Below, piece by piece: positions 8,640 through 19,456 of a DNA stretch of 64,000 nt. This stretch comes from Drosophila pseudoobscura (taxonomy: Eukaryota; Arthropoda; Insecta; Diptera; Drosophilidae), in contig NC_046679.1 in the NCBI RefSeq assembly GCF_009870125.1, forward strand, positions 26,660,001-26,724,000, read 5' to 3'. Below the pieces are notes generated by a model. It made no database searches. It was not told where the DNA came from and saw only the letters and a list, made by a program, of their open reading frames with translations. The stretch's first letter is position 1, and each line of letters opens with the position of its first letter. The position numbers were made by a program, and so were the translations under genes.

Positions 8640-11600
8640 ATGGGTCTACGAAATTCCAAGCCGAAGCGTAGCTATGAGGTGACACCTCCACAATCCGAGA
8701 ACCAGAGCCCACCCCAGACGACATCCCCGACACCCACCGCGGTGCCACAGATGAAATCTGACGAAACACACAGCCCCAGCCCCAGCCCCAGCCCCAGCAC
8801 CATCCCCATCTCCAGCCCCAGCGAAACAACAATTCCCGACGGCACTTCTTTGGTGCCAAATTGGCTGAATGAGACGCAATTTGTGAACATACTTGCTGCG
8901 AGTGTTCCTCACTTTTCGAAGATACTTAGCTTCCGCGCTAGGCCCGCCATGTCCCCCGGAGAGAACTACGCCACTCTGATGCTGAGAATCAGCATCGATG
9001 TGGAGCTCGATGGTGAGTACTACCTGAGCCCGATATAAACGTACCTAAAAATAGATTATAGCCTATAACTCACGATACGTAATTACTGTTTGTCGGTGTT
9101 TGTGTTCGGTTCGGACTGCGATAACTAATCGTAAAATATCTTCAATTTACTTATAACATTGGCACAATAAAAGTCCGCTGTTGGTATTTCACAATGATAA
9201 TAGGTATTGCTTGCCGTAGCTGGCTCGCATTAGCCATCTAACAATGACTGACCAATTTGATTGTACTTGAAGGTGCAATGTAATTAGAGTAGTTTTTCAG
9301 GCAAATATTCTTTCGTTACATATCGCCCTTTCCCTTTTCCAGACAAAAGTACTAAGCACAAATCCTTCATGATGAAGGTGCCCCATAACACCCCTCAAAT
9401 GGAGCAAATGCTGGCCATGGCAAACTTTTTCAAACTTGAGAATATGGCTTACATCGATATATTGCCGAAACTGGAAGAGCTGTACAGGGTCAAGGGAATG
9501 GAAGTGGCATTGGCACCACGAGCCCACAGACTGGACCCCAGCCAGGAGCCCAAGCTGGCCTATACCGTGCTCATGAACGATCTGGGACAGGACGGCTTCA
9601 AGAATTTGAATCGTCTGGAGTGCCTGAACTTGGAACAAACCAAATTTGTCCTGCGAAAAATGGCTCAATACCATGCGGCCACTGCAATGATGATTCAGGT
9701 GTATGGGCCTTATCCAGATACATTGATGAATGGTATTTTCGGAGCAAATAAAGATGCCATAAAAGCCTTTATGGACGGAATGCTTGGCGCCTTCCAAATT
9801 ACATTTATGGAACATCTGAAGGACCTGAAGGATGGCGAGAAGTACCGGGACAAGCTCGTGAGTCGAACAATAAATTGGGTACAAATTTAATCGTACGATG
9901 TACCTAACACTGTATTCTTACAGACCAAAACATTTTCGCAATTTGTCACGGAGTTTGTGAAGCTAAGCGAATACGATCCCTCGGAGTTTAATGTTTTGAG
10001 TCACGGCGATTGCTGGACGAATAACTTGCTGTTCAAGCTCGACCCCAACGGAGAAATAGAAGATATGGTGTTTGTGGACTTCCAAAATCCGAAATACGGA
10101 TCCCCGGTCCAGGACCTCTTCTACTTTATCATCACTTCCGTGCACATAGACTACAAGTTGGCATATTTCGACTTCTTTGTAAAGCACTACCACGATCAGC
10201 TAACCAAACATCTAGATCTGCTGGGCTTTACAGGACGCCAGCCATCGCTCCGGGAGCTCCACATGCAGTTTTATAAGTACGGAGAATGGGCGTTGTACTC
10301 CTCGATAACCGTGCTGCCTGTCGTGCTCTTGGATCCCACTGAGGGTGCCACATTCGAGAATTTCATGGGTGGCACCGAAGCAGCCGCCAACTTCAAAAAC
10401 CTCTTGTACTCGAACCCACGCTACCGCAGCTATATCGAGCAGATACTACCTTGGCTGGACAATCGTGGTCTCTTGGACGTAGAGTGAGTACTATAAATGG
10501 ATGGATGAAGTCAGTTGAGAGGATGATTTTTGTTACATTTCGCAGCCAGCCGATACAGAATGAAGATCCGTTGCCCTTGCAGCCCAAATCCTCTAACGTG
10601 ATCTTGGACTGGCTAACTGTAGACGACTTTAGTGATATTATTGCCGCCACAGATCCAGAGTTCGAGAGCATTGTGAGCGGTTGTTCGGAATTGGCAACCA
10701 AACCAGGCGACAACTATGCCTCCAAACTGCTCAAAGTTGACATCAACGTACAGCTAAAAGGTCTGTAAAGTATTGCTAGCACACATATTGTTTATACTAT
10801 AATTACTACAATCTTTTATCAGATAAAAGCGCCAAGAGCTACTCGTATATCCTGAAAACACAAGTGGCAGCTAGTGATATGATTAACTTGGCCGACTTCA
10901 ACCTATTTCCCAAGGAGATTATGGTGTACGACAAATATGTGCCCGGCTTCGAGGCACTCTATAGGGACGCAGGCCTAGCAGTTACGTTCAGTCCGAAGTC
11001 CTATAGACTGAGCAAGCCGGTCACAGCAGATACAGAGTATCTGATTCTCGAAAATCTGCAGGCAAGAGGATTCAAGATGTGCGATCGGATGAAGGGTATG
11101 GACTTGGAACATAGCAAGTGTGCGCTGAAAAAGCTGGCTCAATGGCATGCAGCTTCACTCCAGTACAAGGACCTCAATGGACCCTACCCCGCGCTCTGCC
11201 ATAAAGGCATCTTTACCGAGAAAACGGCGGAGATATTGAAGCCCATGTTTGCCCAGAACAGGGACAAGTTTTTGGATGTAGTGGCCAAGTTTGATGGAGC
11301 TGATGAATATATGCATAAGCTGGTAACAGAAGATTTCTCATTGGCCAATTACCAAACTCACTCTCTTCTCTTTCTCTCTCTCGCTGCAGCCATCCATTTT
11401 GGATGCCCATGTGGCGGAAGTCATTAAAGATTCCAAGTTCAATGAGAAGGAGTTCAATGTACTCAACCATGGGGATGCCTGGGTGAACAACATCATGTTC
11501 AAATACAATGCGGACGGACAAGTCGAGGAAACCTATTTACTAGATCATCAGGTCTCGCAGTACGGGAACCCAGCCCAGGATCTATATTATTTCATAATGA

Positions 11601-12057
11601 GCTCCACCCAGTTGGATATTAAAGTTGATCAGTTTGATTATCTCATCAGATGGTATCATCAAAATTTGGTGGAACACGCCAAACTCTTGAAATACTCCGG
11701 CTTTGTTCCCACACTTAAGGAACTACACTTCATTCTGATACAGCATCCCATTTTTGGTACGTCTTGGCCAGTCGGCGTACTACTCTATATATATGGTCAA
11801 TTAAATCTCACTTGTGTACTTTTCCAGCGGTCGGCACTGTGGTGAGTACGCTATCCATTTGCCTGAACAAAGCCGATGACAACTTTACACCAGAAGCCAT
11901 CTTTGGCGATAATCCTGAATCCGATGTCTTGAGATCAGAGCTAATGAGCAATGAACGATACAGAGCCAACGTTGAGCGTATTATGCCATGGCTAAATAGA
12001 CGCGGGCTGCTCGATTTTGTAGTGGATTCTGTGGAAACCCCCGGAAAAACTGAATAA
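8640..12057 (+). CDS. Tandem EcKL protein with two kinase-like domains
   Basis: Seven exons (8640-9012, 9343-9857, 9924-10483, 10546-10760, 10823-11322, 11390-11756, 11828-12057) join to 919 residues. An N-terminal segment rich in Pro, Ser and Thr (about residues 1-75, with SPSPSPSPST) precedes domain 1 (LVPNWLNETQF ... VLSHGDCWTNNLLF ... VFVDFQNPKYGSPVQDLFYF ... LPWLDNRGLLDV). Domain 2 follows (VILDWLTVDDF ... VLNHGDAWVNNIMF ... YLLDHQVSQYGNPAQDLYYF ... MPWLNRRGLLDF). Both catalytic loops are intact. The link depends on a GTGAGT donor at 10484-10489 that overlaps an in-frame TGA (10485-10487). Splicing to the acceptor before 10546 keeps the frame; without splicing, translation ends right after domain 1. 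D. melanogaster CG6830 and CG6834 are, as I recall, also two-domain EcKLs of about 900 residues. Confidence 0.8.
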
Positions 12058-12181
12058 CACATAAGATTCAATATTAATATTTACTACAGAAACAAGATAT
12101 TAGATATTATATACTTTTTATATCTGATGATCACAATACTAAAATATCAGCAGCAGAAGCAAAAGCAGGTAAGACTTCGCC

Positions 12182-13196
12182 CTACTTAGTAGCTAACTTG
12201 ATGGCCAAATATATGCTTGATATAAAGATAGCTGCGATAGCCAGCTTCTTCAGATTAGCTCGATTCACGCCTTTAATTGTACGAACCACTTCTAGATTGA
12301 GGCGGAACACATTCCGACTCTCTTCTATAAATGCAGCCCGCAACTCGTCATCAAAAGAGCCATACTGGCTGTTAAACACGCGCCGTAGCTTTGCCTTCAG
12401 TACATTAATCTGGGGAATAAAGTAGTTACATGTAGTATGAGGTACAACACAATTTAAAACCCCAATACTGACTTTGACTGGAAAGAATGTGGCCTCACAG
12501 CCAGGTGGACAAATCGTGACCTGAGCTGGCATTGGGCGCGCCTCCAAGTCTTCCTTATCCATACCAATGGAAGCAGCATTTGCAGTAGCTACCTCGGCAT
12601 CTGCCTCAGCCTGCTTCTGTTGCTCCTCCTTGTCACCCTTGGGGAAAATCCACAGCTTGCGTGCAATCATTCGCTTCTTTTGCAGCATTTGGCCGCCTGA
12701 CATAAGTGCCATGTACATTTGATACGCATAAGCAAAGAGAAGGAGCTCGTTCTGGGCCGACACCTTCTCCAAGTGTTCTAGATATTTCTTGACAACGGGC
12801 CGCGGCTCATATGTGTCCTTCCAGTTGGCACCGTAGAAATAGGCAAAGTCCCTTTCGAATGCCTCGGCTCTATGCAGCTCCTTTGGCAACAAGCGCTCCG
12901 GCAGACGGGTCTCAAAGAACTTGTATAGCTCGTAGAAAGCTAAAAGGCCATCGTACCAAACTTCATCGTCCGAAAGGGCTGAAAAAAACACGCATTTTAA
13001 CAGGCATATCAACTGACTCCTGTCCAAAATCGAACATACCGAAGGCGAATTTTGCATTTACCAGAACGTCGGTCAGATTATGCACATCTTTTGTTGCTTT
13101 TCTCAGTTCCTTTGTGAACGTCATATCCACATACCCGTCATCGCCCAGGTCTTCTCCGGCCTTGTTATCCGCTGAGTGTTCCTCGACCGTTGACAT
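12182..13196 (-). CDS. Ho: Heme oxygenase
   Basis: Opens heme to biliverdin, iron and CO, using electrons from cytochrome P450 reductase at the ER. Exons 13040-13196, 12473-12978 and 12182-12409 give 296 residues, matching my recollection of D. melanogaster Ho. The heme-ligand region is FTKELRKATKDVHNLTDVLV, with the proximal His. The core continues through FYELYKFFETRLPERLLP and LFAYAYQMYMALMSGGQML, including the conserved distal-helix Gly segment (MSGGQ). The C terminus has a tail-anchor helix, LAIAAIFISSIYLAIKLATK. The second intron (12410-12472, 63 bp) is divisible by three and stop-free, so retaining it would add 21 residues; I spliced it out because the flanks then match the family. The gene converges on the tandem EcKL and is divergent from Taf12. 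Confidence 0.93.
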
Positions 13197-13820
13197 TTTG
13201 CGCAGTTCTCAAAAAATAAAAAATAATTTTATATTACGACGTCTTTGTTTTAAAAAATCTGTGTACAAAATATCATCCCTGTTTTTGCTCGGTTTATCGG
13301 TTTTCGATTTCTTTGGTATTTTCTGTATTCCAAAAGCCGGCCACACTCTATATTTTAGTGCATAGTTTTTTTTTAATAAATTGTAAAAATACTAGAATAA
13401 GCCAAGTTTTTATTTAGCAATCAAAGTAAGTGTTGCTGGATATTCATGTGGCGTAAGCCACTGTTCAGTTGATGGAAAATTCTACCATCTGGGTGGAAAA
13501 TCTCTTCCGTAGAGGCTAATGCAGGCTAATATGTCTGAACACAAAACAACATTTAACAAACCTTTTACTTTCATTGTACTCACAAAACACACATGTATTA
13601 ACACCAATTGCAGTTTAAGAAGCAACAAGAACACTAGAAACCACACACCGCTTTGGCCCTGGCACCACACACACACACTCTTCTTTTCGCCCCACCTCCC
13701 CACGCCTGCTATTTATTTTTCCTCCTTTCCACGCACACCTCCTACGCCGTATCCAACAGTTGCTTTGATAGAACGATAGAATACGTACACTTAAAAGATT
13801 TTGAAGAAAATCAAAAAGCA
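13197..13820. promoter_or_regulatory. Shared Ho/Taf12 divergent promoter region
   Basis: 624 bp separate the Ho and Taf12 start codons. CGGCCACACTC at 13338-13348 is a near match to Drosophila core-promoter Motif 1 (YGGTCACACTR) in plus orientation, fitting Taf12, and the sequence TATATTTTAGTGCATAG follows it. The rest holds 5' UTR sequence with CACA-rich and pyrimidine-rich stretches (13650-13740). No TATA box of consensus quality is seen for Ho. Confidence 0.5.
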
Positions 13821-14446
13821 ATGTCGGATCTCTTTACCACTTTCGATAGCAACGGCGACGCCGAACACAATAACTACACCACTTCTAACAGCGGCCATCG
13901 CAACAGCTCAATGGCCTCGCCCTCTCAGCACAGTCCCATGACGAACAACAGCAACTCATCTTCACAAAACGGTGGCACAAGCGCGGGCACAGCGACTGGT
14001 TCAGGTGGTGGTAGTGGAAAGACATCCAATCATACAGCCTCAGCCGGAGGTGAAAGCACACCAGTAAGCACGTTCATTGTATCCAGACAAGTTGATTGGA
14101 TACTGAATCTCGGATTCCTTTTCAGATGCTGACAAAGCCACGTCTTACGGAATTGGTTAAAGAAGTGGACACCACCACGCAATTGGACGAAGACGTAGAG
14201 GAGCTGTTGCTGCAGATAATAGATGATTTTGTCGAGGACACGGTTAAGTCAACCAGCGCATTTGCGAAACACAGAAAGTCCAACAAAATTGAGGTGCGAG
14301 ATGTTCAATTGCATTTCGAGCGAAAGTACAACATGTGGATACCCGGATTCGGTACAGACGAACTGCGTCCGTATAAACGCGCCGCAGTCACAGAAGCGCA
14401 TAAGCAACGCTTGGCCCTCATTAGGAAAACGATTAAAAAGTACTAG
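13821..14446 (+). CDS. Taf12: TFIID subunit TAF12
   Basis: A histone-fold subunit of TFIID (and SAGA) that pairs with TAF4 in transcription initiation. Exons 13821-14063 and 14126-14446 join to 187 residues. The N-terminal 80 residues are a Ser/Asn/Gly/Thr-rich linker, and the second exon starts at the conserved MLTKPRLTELVKEVDTT. The H2B-like histone fold follows: LDEDVEELLLQIIDDFVEDTV, AFAKHRKSNKIEVRDVQLHF, and a C-terminal KRAAVTEAHKQRLALIRK helix. The internal Met at 14126 matches the start of a known shorter Drosophila isoform (from memory), so a second start there is plausible. Poly-A signal AATAAA at 14539-14544. Confidence 0.95.
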
Positions 14447-14766
14447 CCCGGCTTTCGTTGCATGCTCCATACATGCCACCAATTTTTTTAAGCTCCGAAG
14501 TAGTATAAGAAGAAAGTTACTCCCATTCTAACAAACTAAATAAAAGTGCATTCTTGATTTTACACGTATTTTACGACCCTCTCTAGGTCATCCACCTTGA
14601 TGGAATTGAATACAAATGATTCGTCAGTATATTTTGAAACTGTGACGTATTTTTCGGTATATTTATGCGGGTGAGACCGTATATCGTGCGCGACTTATTG
14701 TCCACTTATTTCTGATTTTGCACAAAAACATTAAAAATTGAAGAAGAAAACCCGACAATATCTATA
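14447..14766. other. Intergenic, Taf12 to ZAD zinc-finger gene
   Basis: Taf12 3' UTR with AATAAA at 14539-14544, then the promoter and 5' UTR of the zinc-finger gene. A CGGTATAT stretch near 14655 resembles the TATACCG words seen elsewhere in this window. No coding sequence. Confidence 0.5.
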
Positions 14767-17700
14767 ATGAAGCTGCCGGTAGTTTGTCGGACCTGCGATT
14801 CGACAGATGCTGATAATCTTCTGAAGCTGGCCACTCCCACAAAAAAATATCCAGACAAATTGCTTTCGGACATCTTGAGCGAGCTCACCGACATAAATAT
14901 TAATGTAAGCTCCACATATGTGTTTTATGTAAATATATAAGCCATGTTTGAAATCTCTTCTGCAGCTGGACACATCTGGTAACCAGAGGCTTCCACAGTG
15001 TTTGTGCAGCAGTTGCACCAAGAAATTAATGGGAGCCTATTGCTATGTGAGGCAGGCGCTGGCCGCCAATGAACTATTGCTGAAGCACCTAAAAAACGGT
15101 ACCGACTGCTTGCAAGAAACGCCTATGGAACTATGTGCGGAGCAGCATGTGATGGTGAAACTAGAAACGGAGGATGAGGATGGAGGGAAAACTGAAACAG
15201 ACATAAATTGCTCTGGGTTACCTGAAATGGTCCCAGAAGAGAGTCCAGACGAAAAAGATTTCGACAGCAAGAAATCTGTTGATCCTCTAATAATGATCGA
15301 TTCTGTCAAGCAGGAAACTGTCCAGGCCAGTATAGAAAAGCATGGAGATGACGAAGCCGAGTCGGACTTTGAGGACGAAGAGTATGTGGGAGACTTCCTT
15401 CTAAAAAGCTAATATAACTGATGTCTATGTTTTGCAGCTCGCTGGATAACTTGCCACTGGGCCAGCGCATACAGAAATGGAAGACGGGAAATGGCGATGC
15501 CCTGCGAAGCTTAAACCTGTCGATTTACAAGTGCAATGAATGCCCAAAGAGCTTCAAACGAGCCGATTATCTGAAACGACATCAAATCAGGTCTCATAAG
15601 CCGGAATCGCGTTGGTTCTCCTGTTCACTCTGCATCCGGAAATTTAATAGCAGTGATGCCTTGGAAATGCATCTCAAAGTACATCGAAATTCCAAGCGCT
15701 CGGCTAATATAAGTGAGCATAAAAAGGCAAAGTCTGTGGATCTAAATCTTTGCAAACCGCATGGTTACAAGCTCATCGAATGCATGATCTGTCAGAGTCA
15801 GTACAACAAGATTGCGGACCTGCGACGCCATTTGGAGGAGCATCCGGAAATTGTTACCTTGGGAGTGCGCCCGAATATGGAACCCAATGAGTTGGCGGAG
15901 TTGTTCTATCCCGATAGATCCGATGCCAAGGATGTTGGCGAGGATCAATTAATTGACTTGATCCGCAAAGATTTGGCAGGCGGCATTTACCATCGCTTTT
16001 ATTCAATAACCAATCAGTGTGGCTATGAAATGAACCTAGACAGCTCTGACACTGATAGTGAGCTGGACGTGGAGTCCGAAGATCAACAGAAGAAGCGAAA
16101 AACTAGAAAGGCCCACTACAGCTGCGAGCTGTGCCAACAGAGGTTCACAAGGAAGTATCAACTCTACGATCACCAGCGTCAGACGCACAGCTGGTCTGAA
16201 GCCCCTCATGTTTGCGGCCGTTGCGATGGGCGCTTCGTCAGCTTGCAAATGCTAAGGCATCACAATGAGTCACAGTGCAGAAATTCTCAAAAGCGATTCC
16301 TTTGCCACAAGTGCCCACTGCGGTTCCGGTGGAAGCACAACCTGCGAGCCCACTTCCGAGAGCATCGAATCGCTGTAAGCCCCTCAAAATTACTTTTATT
16401 CCTCCTATTGTTATGTTACGTTATTTTGCTGCTTGCAGAATCAAACGTTTGAATGTTCCCAATGCAAGCGTGTTTTTGACAAGAAAAAATCCCTGACTGT
16501 TCATTTACTCAGCGCTCACGCTGAGGAATCGAAGCTCATTCCGTGTCAGTGGTGTACGCGCAAGTTCTATCGCCATGACTACCTGGTGAAACATCTAAAG
16601 CGTCACGGGCTCAAGGAGCAGGACATTCCGTTGGCCGAGACCCTGATAGCAGCCACATCGAAGCGAAATGGTGCCAAGCGCATTACCTGCAAAATTTGCA
16701 ACCTGGATTTTGACCGCATTACAGATTTGCGCGCCCACATTCAACTGGAACTAAAGCTGTCTCTCTCGCTGCACCATAGCTACGATTCCCCGCATAACTA
16801 CTCCATAACCAATGAATCCGGCTTCGAGATGCAGCTTGAGGATTCGGAAACAGAGGACGAAGTACAAACTGGACTGGGCTCTGGCAACCGTCCTCCCTAC
16901 GTCTGTGAGCTTTGCAGTGTCCAGTGCAAGCGCAAATTTGAAATGATCCAACATCAACGGACCATGCACCGCTTCGACAAAATGCCTCATGAGTGTGATA
17001 AATGCGTTTTTAAGTGTGTGTCCAAGGTATGTTTTTTGGCCATACAGCCATTGTATAATTTAAACTCTCAAAGCTTCTCATTTTCAGAATATTATGGACC
17101 ATCATCTTCTAGGGCAGTGCAGCAGCACAGAGAAGAAGCATGCATGCAGCAAGTGCACCTATAAATTTATGTGGCCTGAGAATAGGGATAAGCACGTGCG
17201 GCTCCAGCACAGCGAGGTCTCCGAAAGCACCAAAGCAGCTCCAAAGCCGACAGGTGGTCTTGCCGATATGGTCGCCACAGAGGACGGGGTCCAGCTGCTG
17301 CAATGCCCGCACTGTGATCGCACCTATCAAATGAAGTCGCGATTGAACAACCACATTCGGGACGTTCACGTAAACGGGGATCGAAAGCGCAAGGATGCGA
17401 TCAAGAGATTCCTTTGCTCGCTTTGCGGCAGAGAAACACGGTCGGCTGCTGCTCTGGTTACCCACATGCGACGCCACACCGGCGAGAAGCCCTTTAAATG
17501 TGATCTATGTGAAATGGCTTTCCCGAGACACTCGGAGATGGCTTCGCATCGCAGGATGCACACGGGGGAGAAACCATTCCACTGCACAGTTTGTGGCAAG
17601 GACTTTGCCCGGTCCGACAAACTGACCCGCCACATGCTCACCCACAGCGGATTGAAGCCGCACAAGTGCACGTACTGCGAGAAGAGCTACCGGCAAGCCA

Positions 17701-17840
17701 AAGATCTGAAGCTCCATTTGCAGCAGCACACAGGCGAATGTCCATTTATCTGCGGCACCTGTGGCGAGCGCTTCATTCAAAACATCACACTGGAGAAGCA
17801 TCGCCTAATGCGCCGCCATTTCGATTGGAGTTTGCCATAA
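14767..17840 (+). CDS. ZAD-C2H2 zinc-finger protein (about 18 fingers)
   Basis: Exons 14767-14904, 14966-15381, 15438-16374, 16439-17026 and 17088-17840 give 943 residues. The N terminus is a ZAD domain, the insect-specific zinc-coordinating dimerisation domain: CRTC at residues 7-10 and CLCSSC about residue 58, with the usual intron inside. An acidic linker of about 100 residues follows (DEAESDFEDE), then about 18 C2H2 fingers, of which 15-16 look canonical; at least two lack the last His (QC or LEL instead). The last five form the best array, joined by TGEKPF linkers, and probably make the DNA contacts. Two finger blocks carry a related non-finger insert (ITNQCGYEMNLDSSDTDSE and ITNESGFEMQLEDSETEDE), showing an internal duplication. 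ZAD genes cluster in this part of Drosophila chromosomes; I do not assign a name. Poly-A signal AATAAA at 17855-17860. Confidence 0.9.
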
Positions 17841-17910
17841 TTTAATAATTAAATAATAAATGCATCATTTATTCGACGGATATCTGCAGACCTGTTTTTT
17901 ATTTTAAATG

Positions 17911-18372
17911 TGGGAAAATATCCTTGGTCCTTGATAAGGACTATCAAAGTAGGGAAATTTTTTCGGTTTCAGGAAGTCATCGCACACCTAAATTGACCCA
18001 CAAATAGAGGAGAAAACTTAATATATATGGATTATCCTTATGCAAGGATCAAGGATACTCTTCCGATCACAGGATGCCATCGCACGTCCCGATCGGCCAA
18101 CAAGTAATGGAGAAAATTAAACTTTTTTAGCTGGGGAAAATATCCTTGATCCTTGGTCCTTTCAAAGGACTCCGTAAGAACGGACATTTTTCCGATCACA
18201 AGGAGCCATCGCACGTCCCGATCGGCCCACGAATATCGGAGAAAACACGAAAAGTAAACTGGCCTGATGTTGTTGTGTCCCAATTGTTGTACAACAACAA
18301 CCCTGATTTTGCCGCCGCTCAAATCAGAAATTTTGGTCTGGGATACCAGGCCAACATAAATCAGCAGAAGGT
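17911..18372. repeat. Left arm of large inverted repeat
   Basis: About 460 bp that read as the reverse complement of 18437-18902, with only scattered mismatches near the centre (for example GGTCTGGGATACCAGGCC against GGCCTGGTATCCCAGTCC). The arm itself holds three diverged units of about 110-130 bp, each with a CATCGCACGTCCCGATCGGC-like core (near 17975, 18075 and 18205) alternating with a CCTTGATCCTTGG-like motif. It has no coding potential: the short ORFs in it are by-products of the repeat. Confidence 0.85.
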
Positions 18373-18436
18373 CGCTGCTTTTTTAGCCCCCGAAAGTATG
18401 CACCACAAAATTTTCCCCACTTTCTAGAGTTGCTTA

Positions 18437-19000
18437 CTGCTGATTTCTGTTGGCCTGGTATCCCAGTCCGAAATTTCTGATTTGAGCGGCGGCAAAATCA
18501 GGGTTGTTGTTGTACAACAATTGGGACACAACAACAACAGGCCAGTTTTGTTTTTTTCTTTTCTCCGTTATTCGTGGGCCGATCGGGACGTGCGATGGCT
18601 CCTTGTGATCGGAAAAATGTCCCTGTTCTTACGGAGTCCTTTGCAAGGACCAAGGATCAAGGATATTTTCCCAAGCTAAAAAAGTTTAATTTTCTCCGTT
18701 ATTTGTTGGCCGATCGGGACGTGCGATGGCATCCTGTGATCGAAGGAGTATCCTTGATCCTTGCATAAGGATAAGCCATATATATTTAGTTTTCTCGTCT
18801 ATTTGTGGGTCAATTTAGGCTTGCGATGGCTTCCTGTGATCGGAAAATTATTCCTGTTTTGCTGAGTCCTTTTCAAGGACCAAGGGTCAAGGACATTTTC
18901 CCCAGCTAAAAATATTTAAATATTTCCGTTATTTGTTGGCCGATCAAGGCATGCGATGGCTTCCTGGGAGCGGAAGAAAATCCTTGATCCTTAGATAGGA
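18437..19000. repeat. Right arm of large inverted repeat
   Basis: Pairs with 17911-18372 around a loop of about 65 bp (18373-18436). From 18903 to about 19000 the arm carries one more subunit (GCATGCGATGGCTTCC near 18950) than the left arm has. The whole palindrome would fold into a stem of about 460 bp. It could be a foldback or long-TIR transposon relic or, if transcribed, a hairpin-RNA locus. No transposase, and no obvious matching ends or target duplications, were found. Confidence 0.85.
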
Positions 19001-19456
19001 AAATGGACATCCCTTTTTTACGATTTTCGCAAAAACCATGATGTTCTTTCCTGTATGCTATATGTATCCCTGGGCGTGGGCAATGAAATCATGCCAGAAG
19101 ACCCCCAAATAATAAAAAAACGAGTCATTTGATTTAGGGACCATTTCTTGGCCCCCGTGGTTATTTGAATACTTTAATTTGAGAAAGACAACACTGGTAA
19201 CACGCAAGTCGAACAATCTAACACTTGCAATTTTGGGCAGCGATCATTGGGACCAGAGCAAATCGCCGAAAATAGTTGACAAATACTGTGCTGTGTGTGT
19301 GGTGTGAGGGGGTGGCGTGATGGTGCGTGCATCTTTGGCAGTTCCGTTCTTCTTATGTGCTGCATAGGGTGGCAAGCTACCATTGGGCTGATTACAATTT
19401 GCTTAAACATTTAACATAGAGAATGGGTTTGGTGGGGGGCAAAAAGTACCTCCGGC
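19001..19456. other. Spacer right of the inverted repeat / 3' flank of SAXO-like gene
   Basis: About 450 bp with no recognisable gene; includes the 3' UTR of the minus-strand SAXO-like gene. A short CACACCACA-type stretch lies near 19290-19310. Confidence 0.5.

Noticed and set aside
18038-18768. Small ORFs in the inverted repeat (SGGKIRVVVVQQLGHNN)
   Set aside because: The same peptide appears on both strands because of the palindrome; subrepeats are diverged with no codon constraint.
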